Part shown: piece by piece, positions 33,986 to 42,395 of the stretch
Layout of the letters: every line of letters begins with the position of its first letter
How positions within the stretch are numbered: the first letter of the stretch is position 1
Assembly: GCF_900182655.1 (NCBI RefSeq)
Contig: NZ_FXTC01000003.1
Coordinates: 62,001 to 126,000, forward strand
DNA: 64,000 nucleotides
From: Chryseobacterium rhizoplanae
Lineage (GTDB): Bacteria; Bacteroidota; Bacteroidia; Flavobacteriales; Weeksellaceae
Direction of reading: 5' to 3'
Position numbers and translations under genes: made by a program
Notes under the pieces: model-generated
Database searches by the model: none
The model's input: the letters and a program-made list of their open reading frames with translations, nothing else
Told to the model about the DNA's origin: nothing

Positions 33986-34612
33986 TTAGAATGAGTTATA
34001 GCTATACCAATTTGTTCCATCACAAATGTAAGACAAAGATCCACCAGATTGAAGAGGTGTCGTTGAAGCTGTACTGTGAACTCCCGTTACACTAAAAAAA
34101 GATCCATTGGTTGCATCTATGAATGTAATAGTTTTACCGTTGGTTTTTGTTAATGTAGCTAAGTTAAATGTAACATTTGATGTAACTAGAACTGCATTAT
34201 TCAAGTCTGCATCAGAGATCGTAGAAGCTGTTTGTGCTCTTACTGTCATTCCAGCAGGAGCAACAGATCCACCACCTACAGCGATCCAGGTGTTTGTAGT
34301 CTGGCCATCATAATAGTAAAAACCTACAGCTGTAACGTTGGTTGTTTTAGGAGTTGCTGTACCGTCAATCGTCGTAACGAAAGCAAGCGCTCCATTTTGA
34401 GCTGTAGTATAAGCCGCATCTTTAGCTAATAATTGTGCTCTTGTCATACGAGGGACTAATAAGGCGTCAGGTCTAGTGTTGTCAGTAGTATTTGCTGCTA
34501 CATCTAGCGTTGCGGCAGGTGTGGTTGTGTTAATCCCCACTCGCCCCTGCTGAGCCTTAGAAAGGGCCGAAAGGCCAACAAGCATAATTGCTGTTAATAA
34601 AAATTTTTTCAT
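33986..34612 (-). CDS. secreted protein with GINT-type N-terminus, paralogue of its neighbour
   Basis: This 208-residue protein has a signal peptide (MKKFLLTAIMLVGLSALSKAQ) followed by QGRVGINTTTPAATLDVAA. That motif opens many secreted or phage-tail-like surface proteins of Flavobacteriia. VPRMTRAQLL, AQNGALAFVTT and GFYYYDGQTTNTWIAVGGG resemble the neighbour's FPRTNL / VYN / GFYYF...W segments. Thr- and Ala-rich, no cysteine except near the end (CDGTNW). Function unknown. It has an unusually long (about 180 base) leader if the TAAATTTG element at 34792 is its promoter. Confidence 0.7.
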   Translation of the reverse strand: MKKFLLTAIMLVGLSALSKAQQGRVGINTTTPAATLDVAANTTDNTRPDALLVPRMTRAQLLAKDAAYTTAQNGALAFVTTIDGTATPKTTNVTAVGFYYYDGQTTNTWIAVGGGSVAPAGMTVRAQTASTISDADLNNAVLVTSNVTFNLATLTKTNGKTITFIDATNGSFFSVTGVHSTASTTPLQSGGSLSYICDGTNWYSYNSF

Positions 34613-34979
34613 AAGTTTTTAAAGATTTTTAATTACATTTTTTTCATCAATATTTCCAAAATGGTAGATGCATCCCAACTTGCGAATATTATATTGAAGC
34701 AATTCATTAATTATAATTTTAATTGAATTTAAGCTTCATTTTAATGATTAACTTATTGAAAGCATATTATTTAAAAATATTGCTTATTGCGCAAATTTAA
34801 GATATAATTTTCGAATTTATATACTTTATAAAAGAAATTTGAAAAATCTTAATTATGCAAAATATCAACCAATTGATTATCAATAAAATAAAAACAAGCC
34901 ACCGAGAAAATTCTATGTTAATTTTCGTTAATAACTTAATTTTACAAATCTTACTTCCAACTGATTAATAAGTATTTAG
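34613..34979. other. 367-base AT-rich intergenic region
   Basis: This is the region upstream of the paired secreted-protein genes and downstream of rimO. It contains a minus-strand TAAATTTG (34792-34799) that could be a distant promoter with a leader of about 180 bases, and otherwise AT-rich DNA. No gene, riboswitch or strong hairpin was recognised. Confidence 0.5.
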
Positions 34980-36281
34980 CTAGACTAATTCTCCGTATAA
35001 GTCAAACTCTTCGGCTGAAGTAATTTTAACCTCTGCAAATTCACCTATAGAGATATAAGTATCTTCAGCAGAAACCAAAACTGTATTGTCCACATCCGGT
35101 GAGTCATACTCCGTTCTTCCGATAAAATAATTCCCTTCTTTACGGTCAAAAATACATCTGAATATTTTACCTACTTTTTCCTGGTTTTTCTCCCACGAAA
35201 TCTGAGACTGCAATTCCATGATTTCTTCTACTCTTGCTTCCTTTACCTCCTGTGGAATATCATCTTCTAATACGTAAGCCGTAGTATTCTCTTCATGAGA
35301 ATAAGTAAAGCATCCCAATCTGTCAAATTTCTGCTCTCTTACCCAGTCTTTCAGTTCCTGGAATCTTTCTTCTGTTTCCCCAGGATATCCAACGATAAGC
35401 GTTGTTCTGATTGCCATATCCGGAACTATTTCTCTGAACTTTCCTAAAAGAGCATCTGTTTTCTCATGAGTAGTTCCTCTCTTCATAGATTTCAACAAAT
35501 CGGAATTGATATGTTGAAGAGGGATATCTATATAGTTACAAACTTTAGGTTCTTCACGGATAATATCAAGAACATCTTCAGGGAAACCGCTTGGGAAAGC
35601 ATAATGAAGACGAATCCATTCTACACCTTCTACTTTCACCAATTCTTTTAAAAGATCTCCTAATGCTCTTTTTTTATAAAGATCAAGACCATAGTAAGTA
35701 AGATCCTGTGCGATAAGAATCAATTCTTTTGTTCCTTTTTTTGCCAGTTTCTGAGCTTCTAAAACCAGCTTTTCGATAGGGGTTGACATATGTCCTCCTC
35801 TCATCAATGGGATTGCGCAGAAAGAACATGGTCTGTCACAACCTTCTGAAATTTTAAGGTAGGCATAATGTTTTGGAGTCGTTGTAAGTCTCTCTCCTAC
35901 CAGTTCATGTTTATAATCTGCTCCAAGATGTTTAAGAAGCACCGGAAGGTCTCTTGTTCCGAAATACTGGTCTACATCCGGAATCTCTTTTATCAAATCC
36001 GGCTTGTATCTTTCTGATAAACATCCTGTAACGAATACTTTCTCAACCTCTCCTCTATTTTTAGCCTCCACATAATCAAGGATGGTGTTAATAGATTCTT
36101 CTTTAGCATTATCAATAAATCCGCAGGTATTGATGACAACAATGTCACCACGGTCTTCATGAACCACTTCTTTGCCATTAGCCTTCAGCTGGCTCATTAA
36201 TACTTCAGAATCATATACATTCTTGGAACACCCAAGAGTGACTACATTGATTTTCTTCTTCCCTACAGATTTTGTACGCAT
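34980..36281 (-). CDS. rimO: ribosomal protein S12 methylthiotransferase
   Basis: This 433-residue radical SAM enzyme adds a methylthio group to Asp89 of ribosomal protein S12. It has an N-terminal UPF0004 domain (about 9-110; VVTLGCSKNVYDSEVLMSQL). A radical SAM core follows with CDRPCSFCAIPLMRGG (CxxxCxxC) and GYPGETEERFQEL. The C-terminal TRAM domain spans about 370-433. The frame opens ten codons earlier only from a TTG inside the -7 promoter box, so the ATG at MRTKSVGKKK is the start. Monocistronic. Confidence 0.93.
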   Translation of the reverse strand: MRTKSVGKKKINVVTLGCSKNVYDSEVLMSQLKANGKEVVHEDRGDIVVINTCGFIDNAKEESINTILDYVEAKNRGEVEKVFVTGCLSERYKPDLIKEIPDVDQYFGTRDLPVLLKHLGADYKHELVGERLTTTPKHYAYLKISEGCDRPCSFCAIPLMRGGHMSTPIEKLVLEAQKLAKKGTKELILIAQDLTYYGLDLYKKRALGDLLKELVKVEGVEWIRLHYAFPSGFPEDVLDIIREEPKVCNYIDIPLQHINSDLLKSMKRGTTHEKTDALLGKFREIVPDMAIRTTLIVGYPGETEERFQELKDWVREQKFDRLGCFTYSHEENTTAYVLEDDIPQEVKEARVEEIMELQSQISWEKNQEKVGKIFRCIFDRKEGNYFIGRTEYDSPDVDNTVLVSAEDTYISIGEFAEVKITSAEEFDLYGELV

Positions 36282-36300
36282 CGTTTTGATTTTGAGTCTG

Positions 36301-36308
36301 CAAAGATA
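36301..36308 (-). promoter_or_regulatory. -7 element of rimO
   Basis: Minus-strand TATCTTTG fits TAnnTTTG and leaves a 19-base leader to the ATG at 36281. The upstream TTG start is part of this box. Confidence 0.55.
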
Positions 36309-36340
36309 CAAAATATTGAAGAGTTAAGAATTAAAAAATA

Positions 36341-36365
36341 AAAACCACTTTATAAAAGTGGTTTT
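36341..36365 (-). terminator. terminator of the polysaccharide locus
   Basis: AAAACCACTT pairs with AAGTGGTTTT around a 5-base loop and is followed on the minus strand by ATTTTTT. It lies 13 bases after the rfbC stop codon and closes the whole surface polysaccharide block. Confidence 0.8.
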
Positions 36366-36377
36366 CAGGGATATATT

Positions 36378-36923
36378 TTAAAAGTTTTTGTCTTTAAATC
36401 CAGGAGCGTTCTGGTCTTTTTCCGAAAGTATGGCATCTTTTTCATCCACTTTCCAATCGATATTAAGATCCGGATCATTAAACTTTACGCTGCCTTCTGA
36501 TTCTTTGTTATAAAAGTTATCGCATTTGTAGGAAAATACAGCGTGAGTACTTAATACGGCAAACCCGTGTCCAAAACCTCTCGGTACATAAAGCTGTAGT
36601 TTGTTTTCTGCGGTAAGCTCTATTCCGAACCATTTCCCAAAGGTAGGAGAATCTTCTCTAAGATCTACGGCAACATCCCATACACTGCCTTCCAGGCAAG
36701 ATACCAGTTTTGCCTGTGCATGCTCCCCTTTCTGGAGATGTAATCCTCGTAATACACCATAAGATGATCTGGAAATATTATCCTGTACAAAGTGGCCGTT
36801 CATTCCTGTGAGTTCTTCGAATTTTTTTTCGTTGAACTTTTCAAAGAAGTAGCCTCTTTCATCCTCAAATAGGGTAGGCTCTATGATATAGCAATCTTTA
36901 AGCGGGGTTTCTTTAATTTTCAT
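36378..36923 (-). CDS. rfbC: dTDP-4-dehydrorhamnose 3,5-epimerase
   Basis: This 181-residue cupin enzyme epimerises dTDP-4-keto-6-deoxyglucose on the way to dTDP-L-rhamnose. The core shows NISRSSYGVLRGLHLQ with the catalytic histidine near residue 63, DLREDSPTFGKW, and YVPRGFGHGFAVL. Length is typical. The partner genes rfbA, rfbB and rfbD are not in the window, so either they are elsewhere or the enzyme serves another dTDP-sugar. It is the last gene of the minus-strand locus and is followed by the terminator. Confidence 0.9.
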   Translation of the reverse strand: MKIKETPLKDCYIIEPTLFEDERGYFFEKFNEKKFEELTGMNGHFVQDNISRSSYGVLRGLHLQKGEHAQAKLVSCLEGSVWDVAVDLREDSPTFGKWFGIELTAENKLQLYVPRGFGHGFAVLSTHAVFSYKCDNFYNKESEGSVKFNDPDLNIDWKVDEKDAILSEKDQNAPGFKDKNF

Positions 36924-36938
36924 AATAGTAAAAAAACT

Positions 36939-37508
36939 CTATTTCAATATGGTTATTATTGTTTTAAATAAAATCTTTGTATCATTTTTGAAAGACATAT
37001 TTTCAAAATAATCAAGATTCATTTTTACTTTGTTCGGAAATAATATTTCATCATTATACTTCAACGGATTCTCCTGGTTGTTCAGAAGATTTTCTTCGTC
37101 CCTGTATTTAATGCTTGCTTCACAGGTTAACCCTGGTTTTAATTCCAGAACTTTTCTATCTGCTCCGGCAAGTTTATCGTAATACCCTTCAATATCTGGT
37201 CTGGGGCCCACAAAACTCATATCACCTTTTAAAATATTAAATAACTGGGGAAATTCATCAAATTTAAATTTCCTGAGGGTCTGCCCTATTTTGGAGCATA
37301 TTCTTTTGTTATCATGAATTGTTTTAAATTTATATATGGTAAATGGCTTTCCATGCTGTCCTATCCGGGTCTGAAAAAAAATTCCATTTGATGATGTATC
37401 AAGACTTGCAACCACAAATAAAATAATCAGTACCGGCATAAGAAAGAGGATCAATATTACCGCTAAGATAAAATCAAAAACAACTTTCCAATATTTGTAC
37501 TGATTCAT
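36939..37508 (-). CDS. bacterial sugar transferase (phosphoglycosyl transferase), second copy
   Basis: This 189-residue monotopic phosphoglycosyl transferase has one membrane helix (about 10-33) and the bacterial sugar-transferase core. FQTRIGQHGKPFTIYKFKT near 48-66 and FDEFPQLFNILKGDMSFVGPRP near 86-107 are diagnostic. It transfers a sugar-1-phosphate to undecaprenyl phosphate to start a glycan. The C-terminal half is atypically acidic/Asn-rich. A longer TTG start is possible, but the ATG gives the usual length. A second such enzyme is encoded 1.8 kb upstream, which is unusual for one locus. Confidence 0.85.
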   Translation of the reverse strand: MNQYKYWKVVFDFILAVILILFLMPVLIILFVVASLDTSSNGIFFQTRIGQHGKPFTIYKFKTIHDNKRICSKIGQTLRKFKFDEFPQLFNILKGDMSFVGPRPDIEGYYDKLAGADRKVLELKPGLTCEASIKYRDEENLLNNQENPLKYNDEILFPNKVKMNLDYFENMSFKNDTKILFKTIITILK

Positions 37509-37522
37509 TAAATGCAATGATA

Positions 37523-38659
37523 TTAAGCTCCAAAGTAGCTACGGATGACGGTTGCTATTCTTTCTCTGTCATCATCTGACAAGTTAGACCCTGATGGAAG
37601 ACATAATCCGTTATCAAAAAGATTCTCGGAAATTTTTCCTCCGTAATAAGGAGAAGATTCAAAAACCGGCTGTAGATGCATAGGCTTCCAAAGTGGTCTT
37701 GATTCTATATTATCTTCTAAAAATGCAAGTCTTAAACCTTCTCTGTTTTTTCCTGTAACCTGCGGATCAACAATAATGGCAGATAACCAGTGATTTGAAT
37801 AAAAATCATTTCCAGGCTCAGAGAATACGGTCACTCCTTCAATATTTTTGAAAGTCTCAAAATAGAAATCATGCATTGCTCTACGCGCTTCCACTCTATT
37901 TTTAAGTACTTCCATCTGCCCTCTTCCTATTCCTGCAACAATATTGCTCATTCTGTAGTTGAAACCAATATGTGAATGCTGGTAATGAGGTGCATTGTCT
38001 CTTGCCTGAGTAGAAAGGAAAACCGTTTTATCTTTATCTTCCTGAGTGTGGCAAACCAAAGCTCCTCCTCCTGATGTGGTAATAATTTTGTTCCCGTTAA
38101 AGCTTAATACTCCAAAACGTCCAAATGTTCCACAAGCCTGTCCTTTGTAAGTAGAACCAAGAGCTTCTGCGGCATCTTCTATAACAGGAATCTGGAATTC
38201 CTGAGCAATAGCTGTAATTTCGTCCATTTTTGCAGGCATCCCATACAAATGAACTACAATGATAGCTTTAGGTTTTATTCCTTTTTGAATTCTGTCTTCA
38301 ACGGCTTCTCTTAAAGCTTTTGGACACATATTCCAGGTATCAGGCTCGCTGTCTACAAAAACAGGAGTTCCTCCACAGTAAGCAATAGGATTGGCTGATG
38401 CTGAGAAAGTCATTGACTGGCAGATGACCTCATCACCATGCTCTACTCCACATTCAATAAGTGCAAGGTGTAATGCTGCGGTACCTGCTGAAAGAACGGC
38501 AACTTTTGCATTTTCGCCCAAAAACTGCTCCAGATCTTTTTCAAGTCCGTCAACATTAGGTCCCAATGGTGCTACCCAGTTTTCTTCAAATGCTTCATTG
38601 ATATATTTTTGTTCGTTACCTCCCATATGGGGTGAAGACAACCAGATTTTAGTATTCAT
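37523..38659 (-). CDS. PglE-like DegT/DnrJ/EryC1/StrS aminotransferase
   Basis: This 378-residue PLP-dependent sugar aminotransferase carries the PLP lysine in LSFNGNKIITTSGGGALV near residue 190. It also shows WLSSPHMGGNEQKYINEAFEENWVAPLGPNVD, FEENLGSN-like contacts and EDAAEALGSTYKGQACG. The N-terminal MGGNEQKY segment is typical for the UDP-4-keto-GlcNAc aminotransferases PglE and WbpE-like LegC/PseC types. Next to PglD- and PglC-like genes this suggests UDP-4-amino-4,6-dideoxy-GlcNAc synthesis, that is, bacillosamine. Substrate is inferred from neighbours. Confidence 0.85.
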   Translation of the reverse strand: MNTKIWLSSPHMGGNEQKYINEAFEENWVAPLGPNVDGLEKDLEQFLGENAKVAVLSAGTAALHLALIECGVEHGDEVICQSMTFSASANPIAYCGGTPVFVDSEPDTWNMCPKALREAVEDRIQKGIKPKAIIVVHLYGMPAKMDEITAIAQEFQIPVIEDAAEALGSTYKGQACGTFGRFGVLSFNGNKIITTSGGGALVCHTQEDKDKTVFLSTQARDNAPHYQHSHIGFNYRMSNIVAGIGRGQMEVLKNRVEARRAMHDFYFETFKNIEGVTVFSEPGNDFYSNHWLSAIIVDPQVTGKNREGLRLAFLEDNIESRPLWKPMHLQPVFESSPYYGGKISENLFDNGLCLPSGSNLSDDDRERIATVIRSYFGA

Positions 38660-38679
38660 ATTTTTGATTAGTAATTTGT

Positions 38680-39273
38680 TTATATAATATTTTTCTTAAT
38701 AATTCTACCGGGATTGCCCACTACAACTGAATAATCAGGGATGTCATTAATAATTACCGCTCCGGCACCTATTACACACCATTTTCCTACTTTAATTCCT
38801 TGTATTACCGAAGCTCCGATTCCAATCTGAGAACCTTCTCCAATTTCCACTCCTCCTGCAAGTGCCGAATTGGGTGAAATATGAACAAAGTCTTCAATCA
38901 TACAATCATGATCTACAGAGGCATTGGTATTGATGATACAGTGTTTACCAACAGTGGTATCAGCATTAATCACTACACCGCCCATTACTACTGTTCCCGA
39001 TTCAATCTTTACAGACTGAGAAATTACAGATTTTGGGTGTATTAAGATACCTATTTCATGTTTAATTTGTTCCGATATTTTTTTTCGGGTAGAATTATTT
39101 CCGATTGAAATAATCAGTTTTTCTTTATCTTCAGGTAAATTATTCAATACAGGAAATCCATAGCATTCATTTTTAGTGATATCCTGATCAATAAATGCCT
39201 TAATCTTTATGTCATTAGCCATTGCAATATCTGCAATTACTTTTCCGTGTCCACTTGCTCCAAATAAATACAT
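38680..39273 (-). CDS. PglD-like sugar O/N-acetyltransferase
   Basis: This 197-residue protein has an N-terminal Rossmann-like domain (about 1-75, MYLFGASGHGKVIADIAM) and a C-terminal left-handed beta-helix of hexapeptide repeats (about 85-190). It belongs to the PglD/NeuD/LegH acetyltransferase family, with catalytic histidine in NASVDHDCMIED near 130. In bacillosamine synthesis it acetylates the 4-amino group from acetyl-CoA. It sits between PglE-like and PglC-like genes, as in Campylobacter pgl. The ATG is three codons after the first possible (TTG) start. Confidence 0.88.
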   Translation of the reverse strand: MYLFGASGHGKVIADIAMANDIKIKAFIDQDITKNECYGFPVLNNLPEDKEKLIISIGNNSTRKKISEQIKHEIGILIHPKSVISQSVKIESGTVVMGGVVINADTTVGKHCIINTNASVDHDCMIEDFVHISPNSALAGGVEIGEGSQIGIGASVIQGIKVGKWCVIGAGAVIINDIPDYSVVVGNPGRIIKKNII

Positions 39274-39282
39274 AACGATCAA

Positions 39283-39885
39283 TTAATTTCCCTGAAAGGG
39301 TTCTATGGTTACATGTCCGTCAGCAGAAACTCCTTCTCTTATAAAAACTTTTTTAGCGGTTAAAAAGAAGATTTTTACATCTAACATCAATGATATATTT
39401 TCTACATACCATACGTCGTAATCAAACTTTTGGTTCCACGATATTGCATTTCTACCATTTACCTGTGCCCAACCTGTAATTCCTGGTCTCACGTCATGTC
39501 TTCTGGCCTGATGTTGATTATATAAAGGTAAATACTGAACCAGAAGAGGTCTTGGTCCGATAAGTGACATATCTCCCTTCAAAACATTGATTAATTGTGG
39601 AATTTCATCCAAAGATGTTTTACGGACGAAAGATCCTATTGCTGTTAGTCTTTCTGCATCTGATAAAAGGTTTCCGTTAGAATCCTTTTTATCATTCATT
39701 GTTTTAAACTTTATAATTTTAAATATCTTACCATTTCTGCCAGGTCTCTGTTGAAAGAAAAAGGGTTTACCATTATTGGAAATAAACAATCCAATCATTA
39801 CAATAAGAAAAATGGGTAGTAGAAAGGTAATTCCTATGAGAGAAATTACAAAGTCGAAAATCCTCTTTAAATAATTTTTGTACAT
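39283..39885 (-). CDS. PglC-like initiating phosphoglycosyl transferase
   Basis: This 200-residue monotopic enzyme has one reentrant N-terminal membrane helix (about 8-32). The bacterial sugar-transferase core shows [21 protein letters not shown], the catalytic Asp-Glu in [27 protein letters not shown], and [13 protein letters not shown]. It transfers a phospho-sugar, probably diacetamido-bacillosamine in this context, from UDP to undecaprenyl phosphate to begin repeat-unit synthesis. It is close in length to Campylobacter PglC. Two such enzymes occur in this locus. Confidence 0.88.
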   Translation of the reverse strand: MYKNYLKRIFDFVISLIGITFLLPIFLIVMIGLFISNNGKPFFFQQRPGRNGKIFKIIKFKTMNDKKDSNGNLLSDAERLTAIGSFVRKTSLDEIPQLINVLKGDMSLIGPRPLLVQYLPLYNQHQARRHDVRPGITGWAQVNGRNAISWNQKFDYDVWYVENISLMLDVKIFFLTAKKVFIREGVSADGHVTIEPFQGN

Positions 39886-39935
39886 TTTTAGAAATTAAGT
39901 GTATCAATCATCATATACTTTTTATAAATATTTTT

Positions 39936-41114
39936 TTAAATTTCCTGTGTTTTTGCTGTATAACCAATACCTATAATTATTGAGCTAAAGTACAAAAATT
40001 CCGGTATATTGAAAAGATTGCAGGAAGTCTGTACTAAGGTAAAGTATTGCAAAAATAACGCAAAAATCAGTTTATAGTATATATTTCCCTTTTGAATTTC
40101 CCAAAATAAGGCAGCATTTTTTAAAACAGGTAAAAACTTTAGGAAATAAATAATTAATCCTAAAATACCCGTAGCCATTAAAAGCTCTAAAAAGATGTTA
40201 TGCGGATGAACACCGTCCTCATATAAAATCCTTCCCCCTAAAAAACGATTTGAATTAAAGATTTCAATAGCTCTGCTGTATAATGGTTCTCTTCCCGATG
40301 TATCACCATGTGCAACCCATTTATACATTCTGTTAAAGCTTGTTATTTGCTCGTTTCCATAATATTCATGTAAAATAACCAAGCCTATGAATAACAAAAC
40401 CAATGTAATCATATATAACAGATATTTTTTATTTCCTTTTAAAAGAATCATGTAAAAAGAACACACAAAAACAGCTAATAACGGACTTCTCGCCATAGAC
40501 TGAATCACATTGAAGAGACCTAAAAAAAGACAGAAAAATAAAAAAAATGAGTTATAATCTTTTTTACAAAACAGAATTAGAAATAACGATATGATAAATA
40601 ATGAGGCGCCAATATGTCCGTACATGATATAATATGTACTAAAAATATGATCTAATGTGATAAAACCATATATATAGTTTACAATGAGAAGACCGCATAA
40701 AATAGTGATAGAATAATTTGTTATGCTCTTGAAATCGACTTTATTGTAATTAATACATAATAATGCAAAACTTGGTAAAAGTACTATAAATAAGATCCTG
40801 AAGATGTCTTCATTCTCTGATAATAGTACTTCCTGATTAAAAGGATAATTATTAAACGAATAGATAAGCTTGATGATATAAAAAATCCAGAATCCAACAA
40901 GGCTTATTATTGAAACATTTTTAAGATTAATATTTCTTCTTTCTTTATAGATAATCAATAAAGAAAACAAAATGATTAATATTCTATAGGGAACAGAAAA
41001 ATTCCTGGGGTCCATTCCCAAAGGTTTTGCAAAAGAAATGGCGATAGTATTTCCCACCATAACAGACAACAGGAATAGTTTATCAATGAAATTATTATTA
41101 ATAGTAATTTTCAA
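39936..41114 (-). CDS. O-antigen ligase/polymerase-like membrane protein (WaaL/Wzy type)
   Basis: This 392-residue protein has about 10-12 membrane helices. The signature loop is SGREPLYSRAIEIFNSNRFLGG followed by HPHNIFLELLMATGILG, typical of the Wzy_C/O-antigen ligase superfamily. It either polymerises repeat units or ligates polymer to lipid A-core; another polymerase-like gene lies 5.5 kb upstream, so one may be the ligase. The start codon is a TTG (MKITINNNFIDKL): there is an in-frame stop three codons upstream and no earlier ATG. Base composition is notably AT-rich. Confidence 0.8.
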   Translation of the reverse strand: MKITINNNFIDKLFLLSVMVGNTIAISFAKPLGMDPRNFSVPYRILIILFSLLIIYKERRNINLKNVSIISLVGFWIFYIIKLIYSFNNYPFNQEVLLSENEDIFRILFIVLLPSFALLCINYNKVDFKSITNYSITILCGLLIVNYIYGFITLDHIFSTYYIMYGHIGASLFIISLFLILFCKKDYNSFFLFFCLFLGLFNVIQSMARSPLLAVFVCSFYMILLKGNKKYLLYMITLVLLFIGLVILHEYYGNEQITSFNRMYKWVAHGDTSGREPLYSRAIEIFNSNRFLGGRILYEDGVHPHNIFLELLMATGILGLIIYFLKFLPVLKNAALFWEIQKGNIYYKLIFALFLQYFTLVQTSCNLFNIPEFLYFSSIIIGIGYTAKTQEI

Positions 41115-41148
41115 AATTGCCTATTTTTTTATTTCAGCCAGTGCAAAG

Positions 41149-42381
41149 CTACTTCTTTTGCTTTAGGGAATGAAATAAAATAGCATCCATGTATTCTTTT
41201 CCCAACACAGGATACGTTCTGTTTTCAAAAATCCATTTTCTGCCTTTATCACCTATGGCAATTCTTTCTTCTGAGCTCATTTGGGCATAATACAAAATTG
41301 CATCTTTGATATCCTCTGCAGATGTGCTATTGATAAATTTTCCACAATCTGCTTCATTAATCATCGAAGGATATCCGGTGTACGAAGCAATAATTGGTTT
41401 TGCAGCCAACATATATTCAACTACTTTATTCATGGATTGTCCATAGTCCCACACTTTTGAATCTTTAGTAGATAGGTACAGAATATCGCAAGCATCAAGA
41501 AAATATTTAACTTCACTTTGCTGGATTCTTTGTAAAAATGTAACATTGGAACAATCTTTTAACTGTTCTTCGTAAGATTCTCTGAGATCACCACTTCCAA
41601 CAAGTACAAAATGGATATTACGATCTTCCTTCATCATCTGTATGGTTTCAATAAAAGGTTCCAACGCATTGGTAACTCCCATACTTCCGGCATAGCCAAT
41701 GATTACTTTGTCTGATGGTATTATCTCCGAAAACGGATTTTTTTCTTTCAGGAAGTCTTCAGAATAGTTTTCAGGATCAAATCCTAATGGTGAGCAATGA
41801 AAAGGTTTTTTATATCCGAGTAATTCTTCTACGTGTAAATCCAGCCTCGGCATTGTTCCTGCAACCAGATCAGCTTTCTTGTATCCAAACTTTTCTATAA
41901 ATCCTATCAGTAAAACAAGGGGATGTGATTTGGAAAAACCGGCCTCTTCTGTCATCGTTAAAGGCCAGATATCACGGATTTCAAAAACCAGAAAACTGCC
42001 AAATTTCTTTTTCAGATAATAACCATAAATAATAGTAAAAATAGAAAGTGATGAAACAATAACCACATCAGGTTTTGTCATCCCGGAAAGTTTCATAGAA
42101 AATAGCTTTCTTTCAAAATCAAACCACGATAAAATCCTGTCTATAGATGCTGTTTTAGTATATTTTTTTGTCTTAATCCATCTTATTGCCACCCCATCCT
42201 GTTCTTCATCATTATAGATCTTGTCAGTTTCAGGACAATGGGTAAAATGATTAGAATCTGAAGTTATCATGAGGGTATTATTCCCCTGTCTTTTAAATTC
42301 TCTTGCCAGATAAAACAAACGTGATGGAACTTTTGCGTATTGCGGTGGTGAGGCATATTTGGAAATCAGCCAGATATTCAT
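41149..42381 (-). CDS. glycosyltransferase family 4
   Basis: This 410-residue GT-B enzyme has an N-terminal acceptor domain (about 1-190, MNIWLISKYASPPQYAKVPSRL...) and a C-terminal nucleotide-sugar domain. Family 4 motifs are KVIIGYAGSMGVTNALEPFIE, HFVLVGSGDLRESYEEQL and the EXnE-type region SKVWDYGQSMNKVVEYMLAAKPIIAS. It adds a sugar to the growing repeat unit on the inner side of the membrane. The sugar and linkage are not readable. WbuB/WbpZ-like relatives transfer GalNAc, FucNAc or similar. Confidence 0.85.
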   Translation of the reverse strand: MNIWLISKYASPPQYAKVPSRLFYLAREFKRQGNNTLMITSDSNHFTHCPETDKIYNDEEQDGVAIRWIKTKKYTKTASIDRILSWFDFERKLFSMKLSGMTKPDVVIVSSLSIFTIIYGYYLKKKFGSFLVFEIRDIWPLTMTEEAGFSKSHPLVLLIGFIEKFGYKKADLVAGTMPRLDLHVEELLGYKKPFHCSPLGFDPENYSEDFLKEKNPFSEIIPSDKVIIGYAGSMGVTNALEPFIETIQMMKEDRNIHFVLVGSGDLRESYEEQLKDCSNVTFLQRIQQSEVKYFLDACDILYLSTKDSKVWDYGQSMNKVVEYMLAAKPIIASYTGYPSMINEADCGKFINSTSAEDIKDAILYYAQMSSEERIAIGDKGRKWIFENRTYPVLGKEYMDAILFHSLKQKK

Positions 42382-42395
42382 CAGTAAGTATGTGT

